A DNA stretch of 28,462 bases from Thermomucor indicae-seudaticae (lineage: Eukaryota; Mucoromycota; Mucoromycetes; Mucorales; Lichtheimiaceae), in the NCBI GenBank assembly GCA_000787465.1, contig JSYX01000457.1, positions 1 through 28,462 on the forward strand, read 5' to 3'. Below the pieces are notes generated by a model, which did no database searches, had not been told where the DNA came from, and saw only the letters and a program-made list of their open reading frames with translations. The translations under genes and the position numbers were made by a program. How positions within the stretch are numbered: position 1 is the first letter of the stretch; each line of letters opens with the position of its first letter. Below are positions 10,843-26,302 of this stretch, one piece after another.

Positions 10843-12732
10843 ATGACGTCTCAACAAGGTGAAGGGTTCAAGACAGTCGAAGAGACGTCCAGCAGCATCG
10901 ATAATGAAAAGAAAAAAGGCGGCGAGATCCGGGAGGATTATTCGGATGAAGAAAAGACGACGGGTATTCGTCTAGAAGATTTTGATGCTAAACAAGAAGA
11001 AGGGGAAGAAGAAGAGAAGCCGAGTCGGTGGAAACGGATTTATCGACGGCATCGACCGTGGTTCCAGTACGTTTACTTGATATCTGTTAGTGTGGGGATG
11101 AATTGACGGAACTAATTATTCCTGGGAATGTATAACAAGCCTCATAATGTGGCTCATTTTCACAGGGTTCCTGTGTGCGGCTTATGCACTTCAGGTACCC
11201 AAGGGGTACAACCAAGAAAACCTGATCCTGGGTCTGATTTATGCCTGGTTCTGCCTGTACATGATCTTTACCTATATCCCAATCACCCTGATTATCCGGC
11301 CCTGTTTGCGATTCGTCCAATTCGTATCGGAACCTACGATCATGCGACTCCCTCGGCGCTGGCGCTCTGCTCTGTACGCACTCTTTGTCCTTGCCGTTAT
11401 CGTGATTACCGTCTTTTCCCTGCCTGAACAACCCGACTCGACTCGCGTTCAACGCCTGATTGCTCTCTTTGGGATGGTCCTCTTTCTCGCGGTACTTTTC
11501 GCATCCTCGACCAACCACAAGGCCGTCAACTGGTTCACCGTCTCGACCGGCATGCTGCTTCAGTTTTTGCTAGCCCTGTTTGTCTTTCGATCCAAGGCAG
11601 GGCACGACATCTTTCAATGGGCATCTACCTTTGCAGAGGGGTACTTGGGTAAATCCTCAGAGGGCATCGCGTTTGTGACGAGTAATGATATTGCCAACTC
11701 GGGCATGTTTGCTGTTACTGTCTTTCCGGCCGTCATCTTCTTTTGCGCCACCGTCCAGATGCTTTATTACTTTGGGGCTGTCCAGTACTTGCTCACGCGG
11801 TTCGCGGTGGTGTTTGTGAACTTGTTAAAGGTGTCGGGTGCGGAAGCCATTGTGGCCGTAGCCTCCGTAAGTCGTTTCGAGTATATCCAGTCCTATCTTT
11901 TCTTTTTGAATTGATACGATAGTCTTTTGGATAGCCCTTCATTGGTCAAGGAGAAAACGCGATGCTGATCCGTCCATTCTTGCCGCACATGACAACCGCC
12001 GAACTGCACCAAGTCATGACCTCGGGCTTTGCCACCATTTCCGGTTCGGTCTTGTACGGCTACATGGCCATGGGCGTGAGCGGCGAGGCCCTGTTGACAA
12101 GCTGTATCATGTCGATCCCCTGTTCGCTGGCGGTATCCAAACTGCGCTACCCGGAAACAGGTGAACCTTTAACCAGCAAAGCCGTCATTATCCCACCTCG
12201 GGACGCCACCGAACGGTCGTCCAATGTGTTGCATGCGCTCGGAAACGGCGCGGCTGTCGGGTTGCAAGTGGTTCTGAGCATGTTTGCCAACCTGATTGCG
12301 CTGTTGTCCTTGTTGTACGCGGTGAACGCGGGCCTGACGTGGCTCGGCAACTTTTTGACGATCCAAAACTTGACGCTGCAACTGATTACGGGCTACATCT
12401 TTGTGCCGGTCGCATGGCTGATTGGGGCCGAGAACAAGGACTTGGTGGCGGTGGGTCAGTTGATGGCAACCAAGATTTGGGCCAACGAATTTGTGGCGTA
12501 CCAGCAAATGACAACGACCTATGCGGGCACGCTCAGTAGTCGGTCTGTTCTGGTGGCAACGTATGCGCTCTGTGGGTTTGCCAACATTGGAAGTGTCGGT
12601 ATGCAGATTGCCGTGCTGGGTACGATGGCGCCCAACCGTACAGCGGAGATTTCGAAATTGGCGGTGTCGGCCATGATCTGTGGCGCGTTTTCGACTTGGA
12701 TCTCTGCTTCTGTAGCTGGTATGCTCTTGTAA
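10843..12732 (+). CDS. Concentrative nucleoside transporter (CNT/SLC28 family)
   Basis: Plasma-membrane symporter that takes up nucleosides, by family knowledge driven by a proton or sodium gradient. Exons 10843-11066, 11140-11866 and 11935-12732 join in phase to give 582 aa; introns are 73 and 68 nt. The first 60 or so residues are hydrophilic and acidic (a cytosolic tail), followed by hydrophobic membrane segments beginning at PWFHLIMWLIFTGFL. The substrate-site loop GQGENAMLIRPF (from 321) spans the second splice junction. NEFVAYQQ (from 501) and GFANIGSVGMQIAVLG (from 531) are the CNT C-terminal signatures. Fungal members commonly show GQGEN where animal CNTs have GQTEA. Length is normal for the family. 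The first intron uses a GTACGT donor and an ACAAG acceptor; other acceptors would break the frame or the first membrane segment. Confidence 0.93.
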
Positions 12733-13429
12733 ATAATCATAATTGTAACTAACTTATCTCTCTATTACATCCCTCTTCTGTATCCCTCTCTCCCCCTCAT
12801 CCTTGTTCTTTAACCCCTTTTTTGCATTAAAAGAGACATATAATATACTGCATTTATTATGGGTCATTTGAACATGTAGATAATGATGAATTCAGACAGA
12901 CTGTCGCTGCTTTTAACCAGTCTACTGCATATCAGTCGAGTTGGCATTGGTCCATAACGGAAGGCCAAATTATACAGACGAAAACAAAAGCAATTAGCGT
13001 TTTATTGACTTTTGACGCTTAAAGGAGGTAGTTATGGCTAGCTAATAGAATGCAAACAAAATTGTTGCAGTCGGTATTGCGGCTTCGTTCGAATAATGCT
13101 TTGATGGATCAATACAATAGCTTTCGCGTCGGACTACCATGAAGAGGTCCATCAAGTGTCGACGTCAGGAACTTATTAAAGCGTCTTCTGCGTGTCATTG
13201 ACTGACCGTACAGGGCCCACGATATGGAGAAAGGTGCTGTGCAAATAGAACTAAAAAGCCGACACAAGTGGTATCTGCCGCTGTATCAGTGCCATCCGAA
13301 AAAGGTCGTCGCGACAAACATCATCGAGGAGGATGCAAAAAGCTATTCAAAAATCTGTATTTCAATGCGTGCTCTAAGATAATGCAGATGGTAAAGGAAT
13401 CAAACTTTTGCGACTATGAAAGTTTTGCT
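12733..13429. other. Transporter 3' flank and spacer
   Basis: Begins with a T/C-rich 3' region and AT-rich words near 12825-12860 that could serve for polyadenylation. The short frame at 13268-13456 has no recognisable similarity and overlaps the end of the carrier pseudogene in the opposite direction. No gene is supported. Confidence 0.4.
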
Positions 13430-14336
13430 TATGGAATGCTTCATGCCATTTCTTGAATGGCTCCAGGACGACGAAAGTGATGAACGTTTGAGGGCTGAGA
13501 CGAATAACGGCGGGAGTCCATCTTTTGAAAAATGAAGCAAGACCTTCTACTACCCTGTACATCTGGACCAGGGTGGATACCGACAACACTTTTTGTTCGG
13601 TTGTGCTCGCAGCCATGATACGAACCTTTACTGCATCCACTGAAGAATATACCGTCGTTGCTGACCAAAAAAGATCATGCCTCAGCTTCATTTACCCGAA
13701 ACCAGAAGCCCATTGACATTTTACTGTTAAAACGCTTGAACCGATAAACCATCTGTGACGGAACAGCAGGGCCTTAAAGATCACGTACGAGACGCATTGT
13801 GACGAGGTCATCAGTATGGCTATTTCGATAGTTTCGACGCTGATGCGGTAAAAGTTGGCCGTCGTTTTGCATTCTGGCATTGATCACATCGCCAGGGTTG
13901 CCACAGAGTCCTCTGCCGTATTGAACAAACAGGCAATTGCCATACGCTTGGAGCTGTTCATCCTCTCTCGTTCAGTAACCGAAAAATAACAAGATAAAGG
14001 GTCATCAATATACGGTTACTACTTGCAATAGGTTCGCTTCAACAAGTAGTGCTTGAGCCCTTCATATACACCGAAACGCAGAGTAGAATCAGTAGTTCGC
14101 TTAGTATGCTTGCAGACAAGCCGGCAGACAAGCCGGCATACAAGCGTCACAGGCCCTCCGTTATGGCAATCTTGATGACGGTGGCAAGCATGCCCATCTT
14201 GTTGCCATTGCCATTGCCATTCATGTACCGAAGTCATGCTTTGGTCAGATCGGAAGGGTGCGCCACCATAGTGGCTACGCAAGATGCTGCCCCCGGCGAA
14301 ATAAAATGGTGCAGATGTTCGCTTCTTTAACGACAT
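13430..14336 (-). pseudogene. Mitochondrial carrier (dicarboxylate-carrier-like) pseudogene
   Basis: On the minus strand a solute-carrier (SLC25) protein can be followed from ATG at 14336 to about 13430 in broken frames. Pieces in order: PFYFAGG, then AASCVATMVAHPSDLTK (first P-x-D/E-x-x-K/R signature); NGNGNGNKMGMLATVIKIA; LYAGLSAGLSASIL; STLRFGVYEGLK; GNPGDVINARMQNDGQLLP with QRRNYRN (second signature); ILMTSSQCVSYVIFKALLF; SSVDAVKVRIMAAST (third signature); VEGLASFFKRWTPAVIRLSP and TFITFVVLEPFKKWHE. The second signature plus RMQNDG..QRRNY suggests the dicarboxylate carrier (DIC1) type. Several frameshifts and an in-frame TGA after ITEGL kill it. A 12-bp microduplication at about 14112-14135 repeats GLSA. 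The span of about 907 nt matches an intronless 300-aa carrier, so it may be a retrocopy. Confidence 0.8.
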
Positions 14337-15836
14337 CTCCTACTGGATCCAAATGCTACAGGGACTGCCCAGTGTACATCCTTCTTTTGTTCTTTCCAAG
14401 CCAGAACTCTTAGTTCATAGTCTATTGTTTAAAGTTTCCCGTGCATGCCCGAATGGGCGAGAGAAGGATCGACATCAGCCGGGCCTGCCTTCCTTGCTTT
14501 CCATGCCATCGTATCCTAGTGATTCATCCTTCGCTTACTAACGATGATGCCCATCCTGCTCTTCTATAGGCGTCCGGAACCATGCCAGTGGGCGTTCTTG
14601 GATTTAACGGAAAAACCATTTATCACCATCGTATCAATGGCTCCATGTTTTTCTCCCCATTTCTCTCTTTCCTTTATAGTAGCTGCCCGCCCACTTGCGC
14701 AACCGCGTTGCTATAGCGATCTTTCCTTTGACACGGCTTCTCGGTTATCGTTTCTAACGTGCTTTACTCATAAGCCCTGTCTACGTATGGACACGGCGGA
14801 AACAGAAAGTTGGCTTCACTCTCTGTTTCTCTCCCCTTGTGTGTGTATTGTTCCGATAGCCACGATGAATCATCCTCCCTTTTGTTTTGTTCCCTTTTTG
14901 CTGCATTACATGCATGGCAATCTATGCACCCTTTCCTTTTTGCAAGAGAAAGAAGGAAGGGCAAAATAAAATGAAGTGATGATAATACAAAAGGTGTCTT
15001 ATTGTCGCCTAGGAAACCTCGTTCTGACAAAGGGCATCCCTTGTGTTTGCCACCCTCTCTCCTTCTGTGTGTTTATAAAAGTTTCACTCGGGGAATCAAA
15101 AAACAGTGCAAATCGCGCCAACAACACGCACGCACGCACACAACACACTGGGACCCAAAAATTCAGAGGGAAAAAAACGATAATAACGCACACAACAGGA
15201 AATAATTTTTTTCACTTGTTTCTTCTGCTTTTTTCCCTTCACTTTGTTCAAGACGAACAGGTGCGATCTTACGCCGAAGGTAGCTTACTTTTTTACTTTT
15301 GCTCATCAGCGATCTTTTTCTTGGGAAAACAAAAGCGTCACTTGATCAAGAACACAAGGGTCAACTTTAGTTGGGTTACCGATTGGTATGTCATTGTACC
15401 CGGTAGAGGGGTTGAAATGGGACATGGGTGAAATGGCTGGGATTGGTCATGAGTGACATGATTGTGAGATGGTGCATCCACAAGTCACGGAGACTTGCTT
15501 GATCAGTCTCTGTGACACGATCAATGCCGCGAACCCAACGTGTGGGTGACGGTAAAAAAAAGGTGGAGATGGGGAAGGGTGAGGTGGCCTCATGAAGCGG
15601 AGTGCCGCGGAAAAGGGGGGAATTCGTACAGGCACCTATGCCGCTACGTGCGTGTGTGTGTGGGCGTGGCCACCGTGGCCAGTGCGGAAAATTCACCTTG
15701 TCAAACAAACTGGTTCTGACCCTCTGACCTGTGTTATAGGACTCCCGCAACGCCATAGCAGCTAATTCTGGCTTGCCTAACGCTGATTTCGACTCTCCGG
15801 AGACTTTTACTACTTCTCTTTCTCGCGGCATCGGTC
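14337..15836. other. Spacer and 5' region of the CHD gene
   Basis: About 1.5 kb without a recognisable gene. Two long frames (14544-14969 and 14976-15431, plus strand) are rich in Ser, Phe, Leu and Cys from CT-rich DNA, match no family and are not called. Simple CA/TG tracts occur at about 15126-15147 and 15646-15662. The last few hundred bases are probably promoter and 5' UTR of the remodeller gene; no clear TATA box was seen. Confidence 0.45.
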
Positions 15837-22414
<6,578 letters not shown>

Positions 22415-22484
22415 GATTTTGACCCATTCTCCCACTCCCCTTCCGAATGCCCTGTTCCGTTACACCTTTTCCTAGCTACTTTCT

Positions 22485-22490
22485 ATTAAA
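22485..22490 (+). terminator. Probable polyadenylation signal of the CHD gene
   Basis: ATTAAA lies 71 nt after the CHD stop codon and 36 nt before the stop codon of the convergent minus-strand gene, so the two transcripts probably end close together or overlap. Confidence 0.4.
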
Positions 22491-22525
22491 TATTGCTGTT
22501 CTTTCTTATGCGAAACTTGAACGTT

Positions 22526-23338
22526 TCATTGAAGTATTGTGACATCGTCCATAACGTTCTGGCGAGAAAGTGGCATGAAGGCAATCGATGCTGCTTTCGC
22601 TCGTTGCTCACGCTTCTTCTTTTCCTGCTCGAGAAGTGTGGCATCTCGTATCTTTTAACGATCTGCAGGATATACCACTGGGCTAGCGAACTGACTTTCG
22701 TGTACCGTGATACACTCACAATCGGGTCGTCACCGTCAACTACCTGTAACGTAAAGAGTATTATAATTAGCCAAAGGAGAGTCAAAGCGCACGTCTGGCA
22801 ACATTAAACAATACCGATTCCATCATTCTGTCATCTTGCGTACTGTACCCGCGCGATATATCGATGTTTGATAAGTCGATATTCTTGGTACCAATCGACC
22901 TCTGAACCAAGGATTTGGTTTTCCCAGGCTTCTCTCCTTTATCCATGGTTAGATCTGGCTTTTCCAGCATTGTAAGCTTCGAGATCACGGCACCTGGTAG
23001 ACCAGGTGCATCCCAGTTGGTCTTCATCACTCTCTAGAAAAATTAATATTAGTTGTTGTCATAAAGGGGGCAATGCGTACTTACGATGGCGTCGATGACG
23101 CACTTGGGAGAGCAAGTCTTCGATGAAGCTCTTTTTCCATCGCCTGACCTGGAAGATCATGATGAGCAGGCCAGTGTAGACCTGCAAGTCTTCATCTCTT
23201 GATATAATCGCGGGTTTCTATGTCGTACGTGCCAAGTGGAGTACTTGACCGTCTGCCTCCAACGGCCCTTCCAAACGCTGGTTCTGCCGTTAATCCGTCA
23301 TGTCCATCGTATTACTTAATTCGATACGGATTAGACAT
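22526..23338 (-). CDS. Unrecognised small five-exon gene, 151 aa
   Basis: I do not recognise the product. On the minus strand, exons 23338-23316, 23148-23085, 23033-22815, 22743-22720 and 22651-22526 join in perfect phase, with donors GTAATA, GTAAGT, GTATTG and GTGAGT and acceptors TTCCAG, TTCTAG, TTACAG and AAAAG. The predicted protein starts MSNPYRIK and has a Ser/Lys/Cys-rich N-terminus (SGDGKRASSKTCSPKCVIDA). A middle block follows with MKTNWDAPGLPGAVISKL, QRSIGTKNIDLSNIDISRGY and MMESVVDGDDPI, and a charged helical C-terminus (LLEQEKKKREQRAKAASIAF) ending in VTILQ. No signal peptide or membrane segment. The stop lies 111 nt from that of the CHD gene, so the genes converge. The 5' part is least certain: exon 1 is only 23 nt, the first intron about 167 nt, and another exon (23217-23104) also fits in phase. 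Exon 5 depends on the weak AAAAG acceptor. Confidence 0.6.
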
Positions 23339-24083
23339 AAAGATCTAACGACATGTTAAATGGGTGTTCTTAATCGACAACAAACTAGCAAACGAACGTG
23401 TAGAAGCTCCCTCTTTATGGGGCTTGTGAATGATATCCATCCTTTTGCGGTGGTGTTCAGTACCGTTTTTCGAGTGCGTCATCATCAGTAAAAATAGAAA
23501 AGGCTTGTAAAAGCCTGACCAGGCCTGCACAGGCAGTGTAGGGTTGTTTGGTTGGCCGTGTCCAACGAGGGAGCTGCGCAGCCTGATCAAACCATTCAAA
23601 GGGCTGCGAAGCCTCCCCATGGGCTAATTGGCTTTCCCCTTTTGTGTCTTGCAGCACCAGCCCTTTGTAGGCATTGATCGTAAGATTATTCCAATGTAAA
23701 GATGCTTGTCGACATATATAAACTTCAACCAATTGAAGTAGAATCATGTTGTCTAGAAAACAATAACCTTGTTCGAAACCGGATTTAGCCTTTATTTTCA
23801 TGCAAAATGCTCTTTTTGACGATAAGGAAGGTTTAAAGCACCAGAGCATAGTTGCACCAATAGATGAAAGGCATACAGGATAAGGAAGTTTACAGGCATC
23901 CCCATATCAAAAGCCTGTCGAAAGCCTGTTGAAAGGCCAGAATGCCATTTGAAGGCAAAGTTAGCCTGCAAGCTTTTATTCTAAGTTCCTTTTTCCTTTT
24001 GTGGTATGAGCTTTTTGTATAGCGCACTTATAACAAAAGAAAAGACACGAGTACTTCACTGTATGCATTATATTGCTGATTAA
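23339..24083. other. Spacer with a GCCTG-rich patch
   Basis: No supported gene. From about 23500 to 23975 the word GCCTG/CAGGC recurs (AAAAGCCTGACCAGGCCTGC at about 23510, GAGCTGCGCAGCCTG, GGGCTGCGAAGCC, AAAAGCCTGTCGAAAGCCTG at about 23909, GTTAGCCTGCAAGC). The outer parts, AGGCTTGTAAAAGCC at 23501 and the reverse complement of the right end, AAAAGCTTGCAGGC, are weakly similar. This could be a decayed non-autonomous element. Minus-strand frames through it show no family features. Confidence 0.35.
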
Positions 24084-24089
24084 TTTATT
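24084..24089 (-). terminator. Polyadenylation signal of the BAG-domain gene
   Basis: A canonical AATAAA on the minus strand lies 52 nt after the stop codon of the BAG-domain gene. Confidence 0.55.
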
Positions 24090-24141
24090 GCTACTATGTA
24101 CAAGAGAAGAACACGATGATGATGTTTTCTTTTTTCTATGG

Positions 24142-25272
24142 CTATGACGAGGATGATGATGAGTCGACTGAAGACCGTTCCCATTCGCGCTGCTTATGAT
24201 CATCCAAAGTGCCAAGCAGTTCTTCGGCTCTCACGATCAAAGCTTTGCGCCGTTTCCGTACTTGTTCATCGCCGTCCGAATCAATGGCGTCCAACTGGAG
24301 CATAACTTGCATCACTTCGTCCTCGAGACCCAAGAACTGGCGGTTATCCGGTGTTGTGGCAACGACTTGTTGATTATCTGGATCGAACACAAGGTGGTTG
24401 TCGGGAAGTAGTCGTTGATGCTTTTCGGCGATTTCGGTCAAGCGTTGTTCGATCAAATGTAACTGGTCGTATTTTTCTTGGCTTGAAGGGGTATCCATTG
24501 CTACATCCACCTTCTCCTGTTCAGATGGCTCGGGTGCCGTATTATCAACGGTCACGGTTTGCATTGGCAAGTTTGTGTCCAACCTTCGGATGGGTATCTT
24601 GTTATCATCAGAAGCATTTTGGACGTTGTGAATGCAAGGGCCTTGTTCTCGTTCTTGTTCTTGTTCTTCTTCTTCATCGTCGTCTTCGTCAGTTGCTTCA
24701 TCAGATTCGGACAATTCTGCTTCTGACTCTGACTGTTCTTCTTCCATTTCCATATCTTCAGAATCTTGCATACTTTCAGAGTCTTGTTCCATATCTTGAT
24801 CCACGTAGTTCTCATCTTCATCCATTTTGGTGACCCATTCTGTAGCTTCTTGCAATAAAGAAAACATCAGGTTCGCTTCTTCTTCCTGTCGTTGGCGTTC
24901 AAGTTGAATTTGTCTCCGGCGTCGTTCTTGCTCTCTTTGGCGCTCAAGCCGCATTTGTCTCCAGCGTCGTTCTTGCTCTCTTTGGCGCTCAAGCTCAATC
25001 TGCCTCAAGCGTCGTTGACGTTCTTGTTCAAGGGCAGCTGCCGCCAAGGCTTGCTCGTAATAGTGTTGCCATTGTCGATCAAGTTCTTGCTCGACTGCAT
25101 CGTAATAGTAGTAATCGGCACAACGGGCAGGGAACACTTGATGATGGTGATGGAACAAGTCTGTTGTTGCAGGTACCAGTCGATGGGCCGGAAGGAAATG
25201 GCTTTCCAGGGAAATGGTAGGCTGGACAACGACTTTTGTCACGAAAGGTTCTTGTTCAATAACGAAATCCAT
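24142..25272 (-). CDS. BAG-domain protein, putative Hsp70 nucleotide-exchange co-chaperone
   Basis: Intronless gene of 376 aa. BAG domains bind the Hsp70 ATPase domain and promote ADP release. The start is taken at ATG 25272 (MDFVIEQEPFVTKVVVQP); the open frame extends upstream only to a TTG at 25326, which is just 28 nt from the TATA box and so too close to the likely transcription start. Regions: N-terminus with His and Tyr runs; a long Arg/Glu/Gln-rich coiled coil (about 54-144) with 15-residue tandem units beginning LERQREQERRWRQMR; a very acidic segment (about 148-212); a Pro/Thr/Ser linker; then the BAG domain (about 270-360) with LHLIEQRLTEIAEKHQRLLP, LEDEVMQVMLQLDAIDSDGD and VRKRRKALIVRAEELLGTLD; and a Ser tail. 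The BAG assignment rests on the EDEVMQxxLxLDAIxSDG...VRxxRKxLV pattern. No ubiquitin-like domain is present. Confidence 0.85.
   Translation of the reverse strand: MDFVIEQEPFVTKVVVQPTISLESHFLPAHRLVPATTDLFHHHHQVFPARCADYYYYDAVEQELDRQWQHYYEQALAAAALEQERQRRLRQIELERQREQERRWRQMRLERQREQERRRRQIQLERQRQEEEANLMFSLLQEATEWVTKMDEDENYVDQDMEQDSESMQDSEDMEMEEEQSESEAELSESDEATDEDDDEEEEQEQEREQGPCIHNVQNASDDNKIPIRRLDTNLPMQTVTVDNTAPEPSEQEKVDVAMDTPSSQEKYDQLHLIEQRLTEIAEKHQRLLPDNHLVFDPDNQQVVATTPDNRQFLGLEDEVMQVMLQLDAIDSDGDEQVRKRRKALIVRAEELLGTLDDHKQREWERSSVDSSSSSS
24900..25010 (-). repeat. 45-bp coding tandem repeat (15-aa coiled-coil unit)
   Basis: Inside the BAG-domain gene a 45-bp unit is repeated two to three times with few differences, encoding LERQREQERRWRQMR, LERQREQERRRRQIQ and a truncated LERQRQEEE. 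It probably expands or contracts by slippage without losing frame. Confidence 0.7.
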
Positions 25273-25353
25273 TGAAATGGAGAGAGAAGGTGGAAGTAGC
25301 GTGTAAGGGAGATAAATGATAACCAAGTCGGTGCAGAAAACGATGAGTCCATG

Positions 25354-25361
25354 CTTTTATA
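25354..25361 (-). promoter_or_regulatory. TATA box of the BAG-domain gene
   Basis: TATAAAAG on the minus strand lies about 82 nt upstream of the ATG at 25272. It supports that start over the upstream in-frame TTG. Confidence 0.65.
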
Positions 25362-25460
25362 CTTGGTTTTTGTCTTTTGCTGGATTCATGTGGAAGCTGC
25401 CAGAAATTGGAAGCAGTGTCTGGAACTCCGACCATCTGGCGGTATCCGTGGCGCTCTCGA

Positions 25461-25572
25461 CCAATCGAAGCTCTAAAATAAAGTGCGGATTAACTTCTTA
25501 ACCAATAAAATGCTTCAAATAAAATGCGGACGAAAGACACATAGCCAATTGTTTCTTTAAATAAAACGCGGA
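25461..25572. repeat. Three tandem ~42-bp repeats with CCAAT and AAATAAAATGCGGA
   Basis: CCAAT occurs at 25461, 25502 and 25545. Each is followed after a 10-bp spacer by AAATAAAGTGCGGA (25476), AAATAAAATGCGGA (25517) or AAATAAAACGCGGA (25559). Spacing is 41-43 bp. The array lies 100-220 bp upstream of the TATA box of the BAG-domain gene, so it may act as CCAAT-binding promoter elements (ATTGG on the transcribed strand); it could also be a neutral minisatellite. Confidence 0.7.
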
Positions 25573-25996
25573 ACCGAAATGTACTGTCCACACGGAAGAA
25601 TTGTAACACCAACAGAAAGTGATCCATTAAATCATAGTACATGTATGCGGGGTAAATCGTCATGTAGTGTACTATAACATGATTTATCGGGAGGATGCAA
25701 AGCAGGAGTTCAGAATCGACAGTGTCCCTGGCACCGCTTCCGTGCCTTCCGACAATGGTCCTAATTTGCCACACCGCAAGGTCAGGCACAAACTGTTTCC
25801 AATTCATTTACCCATCAGCCAATGAAATTACTGCTTTCAAACTGATTGCTCTCGCTTGCAGGTGAACTGCCGTTTTCTGCACTGTTGGCTAGGGAACTTT
25901 TTGGCTCTGATCATGTTTTACCTTTGGTTTTTTGATCAGGAATAAAATTTAGATCCACTCAATTTCCTTCTTCTGTCTGCCATTCTCCATGCTGCG
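25573..25996. other. Spacer between the BAG-domain gene and the weak frame at 25997
   Basis: No recognisable gene. A pyrimidine-rich stretch (TTTCCTTCTTCTGTCTG at about 25965-25981) precedes the ATG at 25997 and resembles a fungal leader. Confidence 0.35.
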
Positions 25997-26302
25997 ATGC
26001 CCATTAAATGTGCTCATTTCACTTTCGATATCTCAACGCTTTCTCAGAAGCCGTTTCCCCAACACCTGAATGCTTTTCCACAAGGCTTGAAGGCTAATGA
26101 TCCAGAACGCACAATTAAATTGTCGCTCGCCTGCATAACAAAAGATGATGTGGACAGACATTGCAGAAGAAAAGTAAAGGGCAAAATAGCAGGCACTAGA
26201 TACTTATTTTGCTTTAGTGACCCGGAAACGTACATTCATTGTAGCGACACAGACGTGTTCAATAGTCTCATGGTCCTTCTTGACCTTTACCGAAAATCTT
26301 AA
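25997..26302 (+). CDS. Hypothetical short reading frame, 101 aa
   Basis: ATG-initiated frame preceded by a pyrimidine-rich leader and encoding a protein-like sequence (MPIKCAHFTFDISTLSQKP at the start; IKLSLACITKDDVDRHCRRK in the middle). I recognise no domain. It overlaps a second open frame (26217-26534) rich in Arg and His, so a frameshift or a missed intron could link them into one larger gene or fossil. No codon-usage or homology support is available here; it may be chance. Confidence 0.3.
   Translation: MPIKCAHFTFDISTLSQKPFPQHLNAFPQGLKANDPERTIKLSLACITKDDVDRHCRRKVKGKIAGTRYLFCFSDPETYIHCSDTDVFNSLMVLLDLYRKS

Noticed and set aside
14544..14969. 141-codon plus-strand frame
   Set aside because: It comes from CT-rich DNA, is rich in Ser, Phe, Leu and Cys, and shows no domain or splice context.
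22486..22785. 99-codon continuous minus-strand frame
   Set aside because: It reads through two apparent introns (GTGAGT donor at 22719). The spliced frame gives a charged helical C-terminus that is much more protein-like.
24892..25275. 127-codon plus-strand frame with internal repeats
   Set aside because: Antisense of the coiled-coil repeat of the BAG-domain gene.
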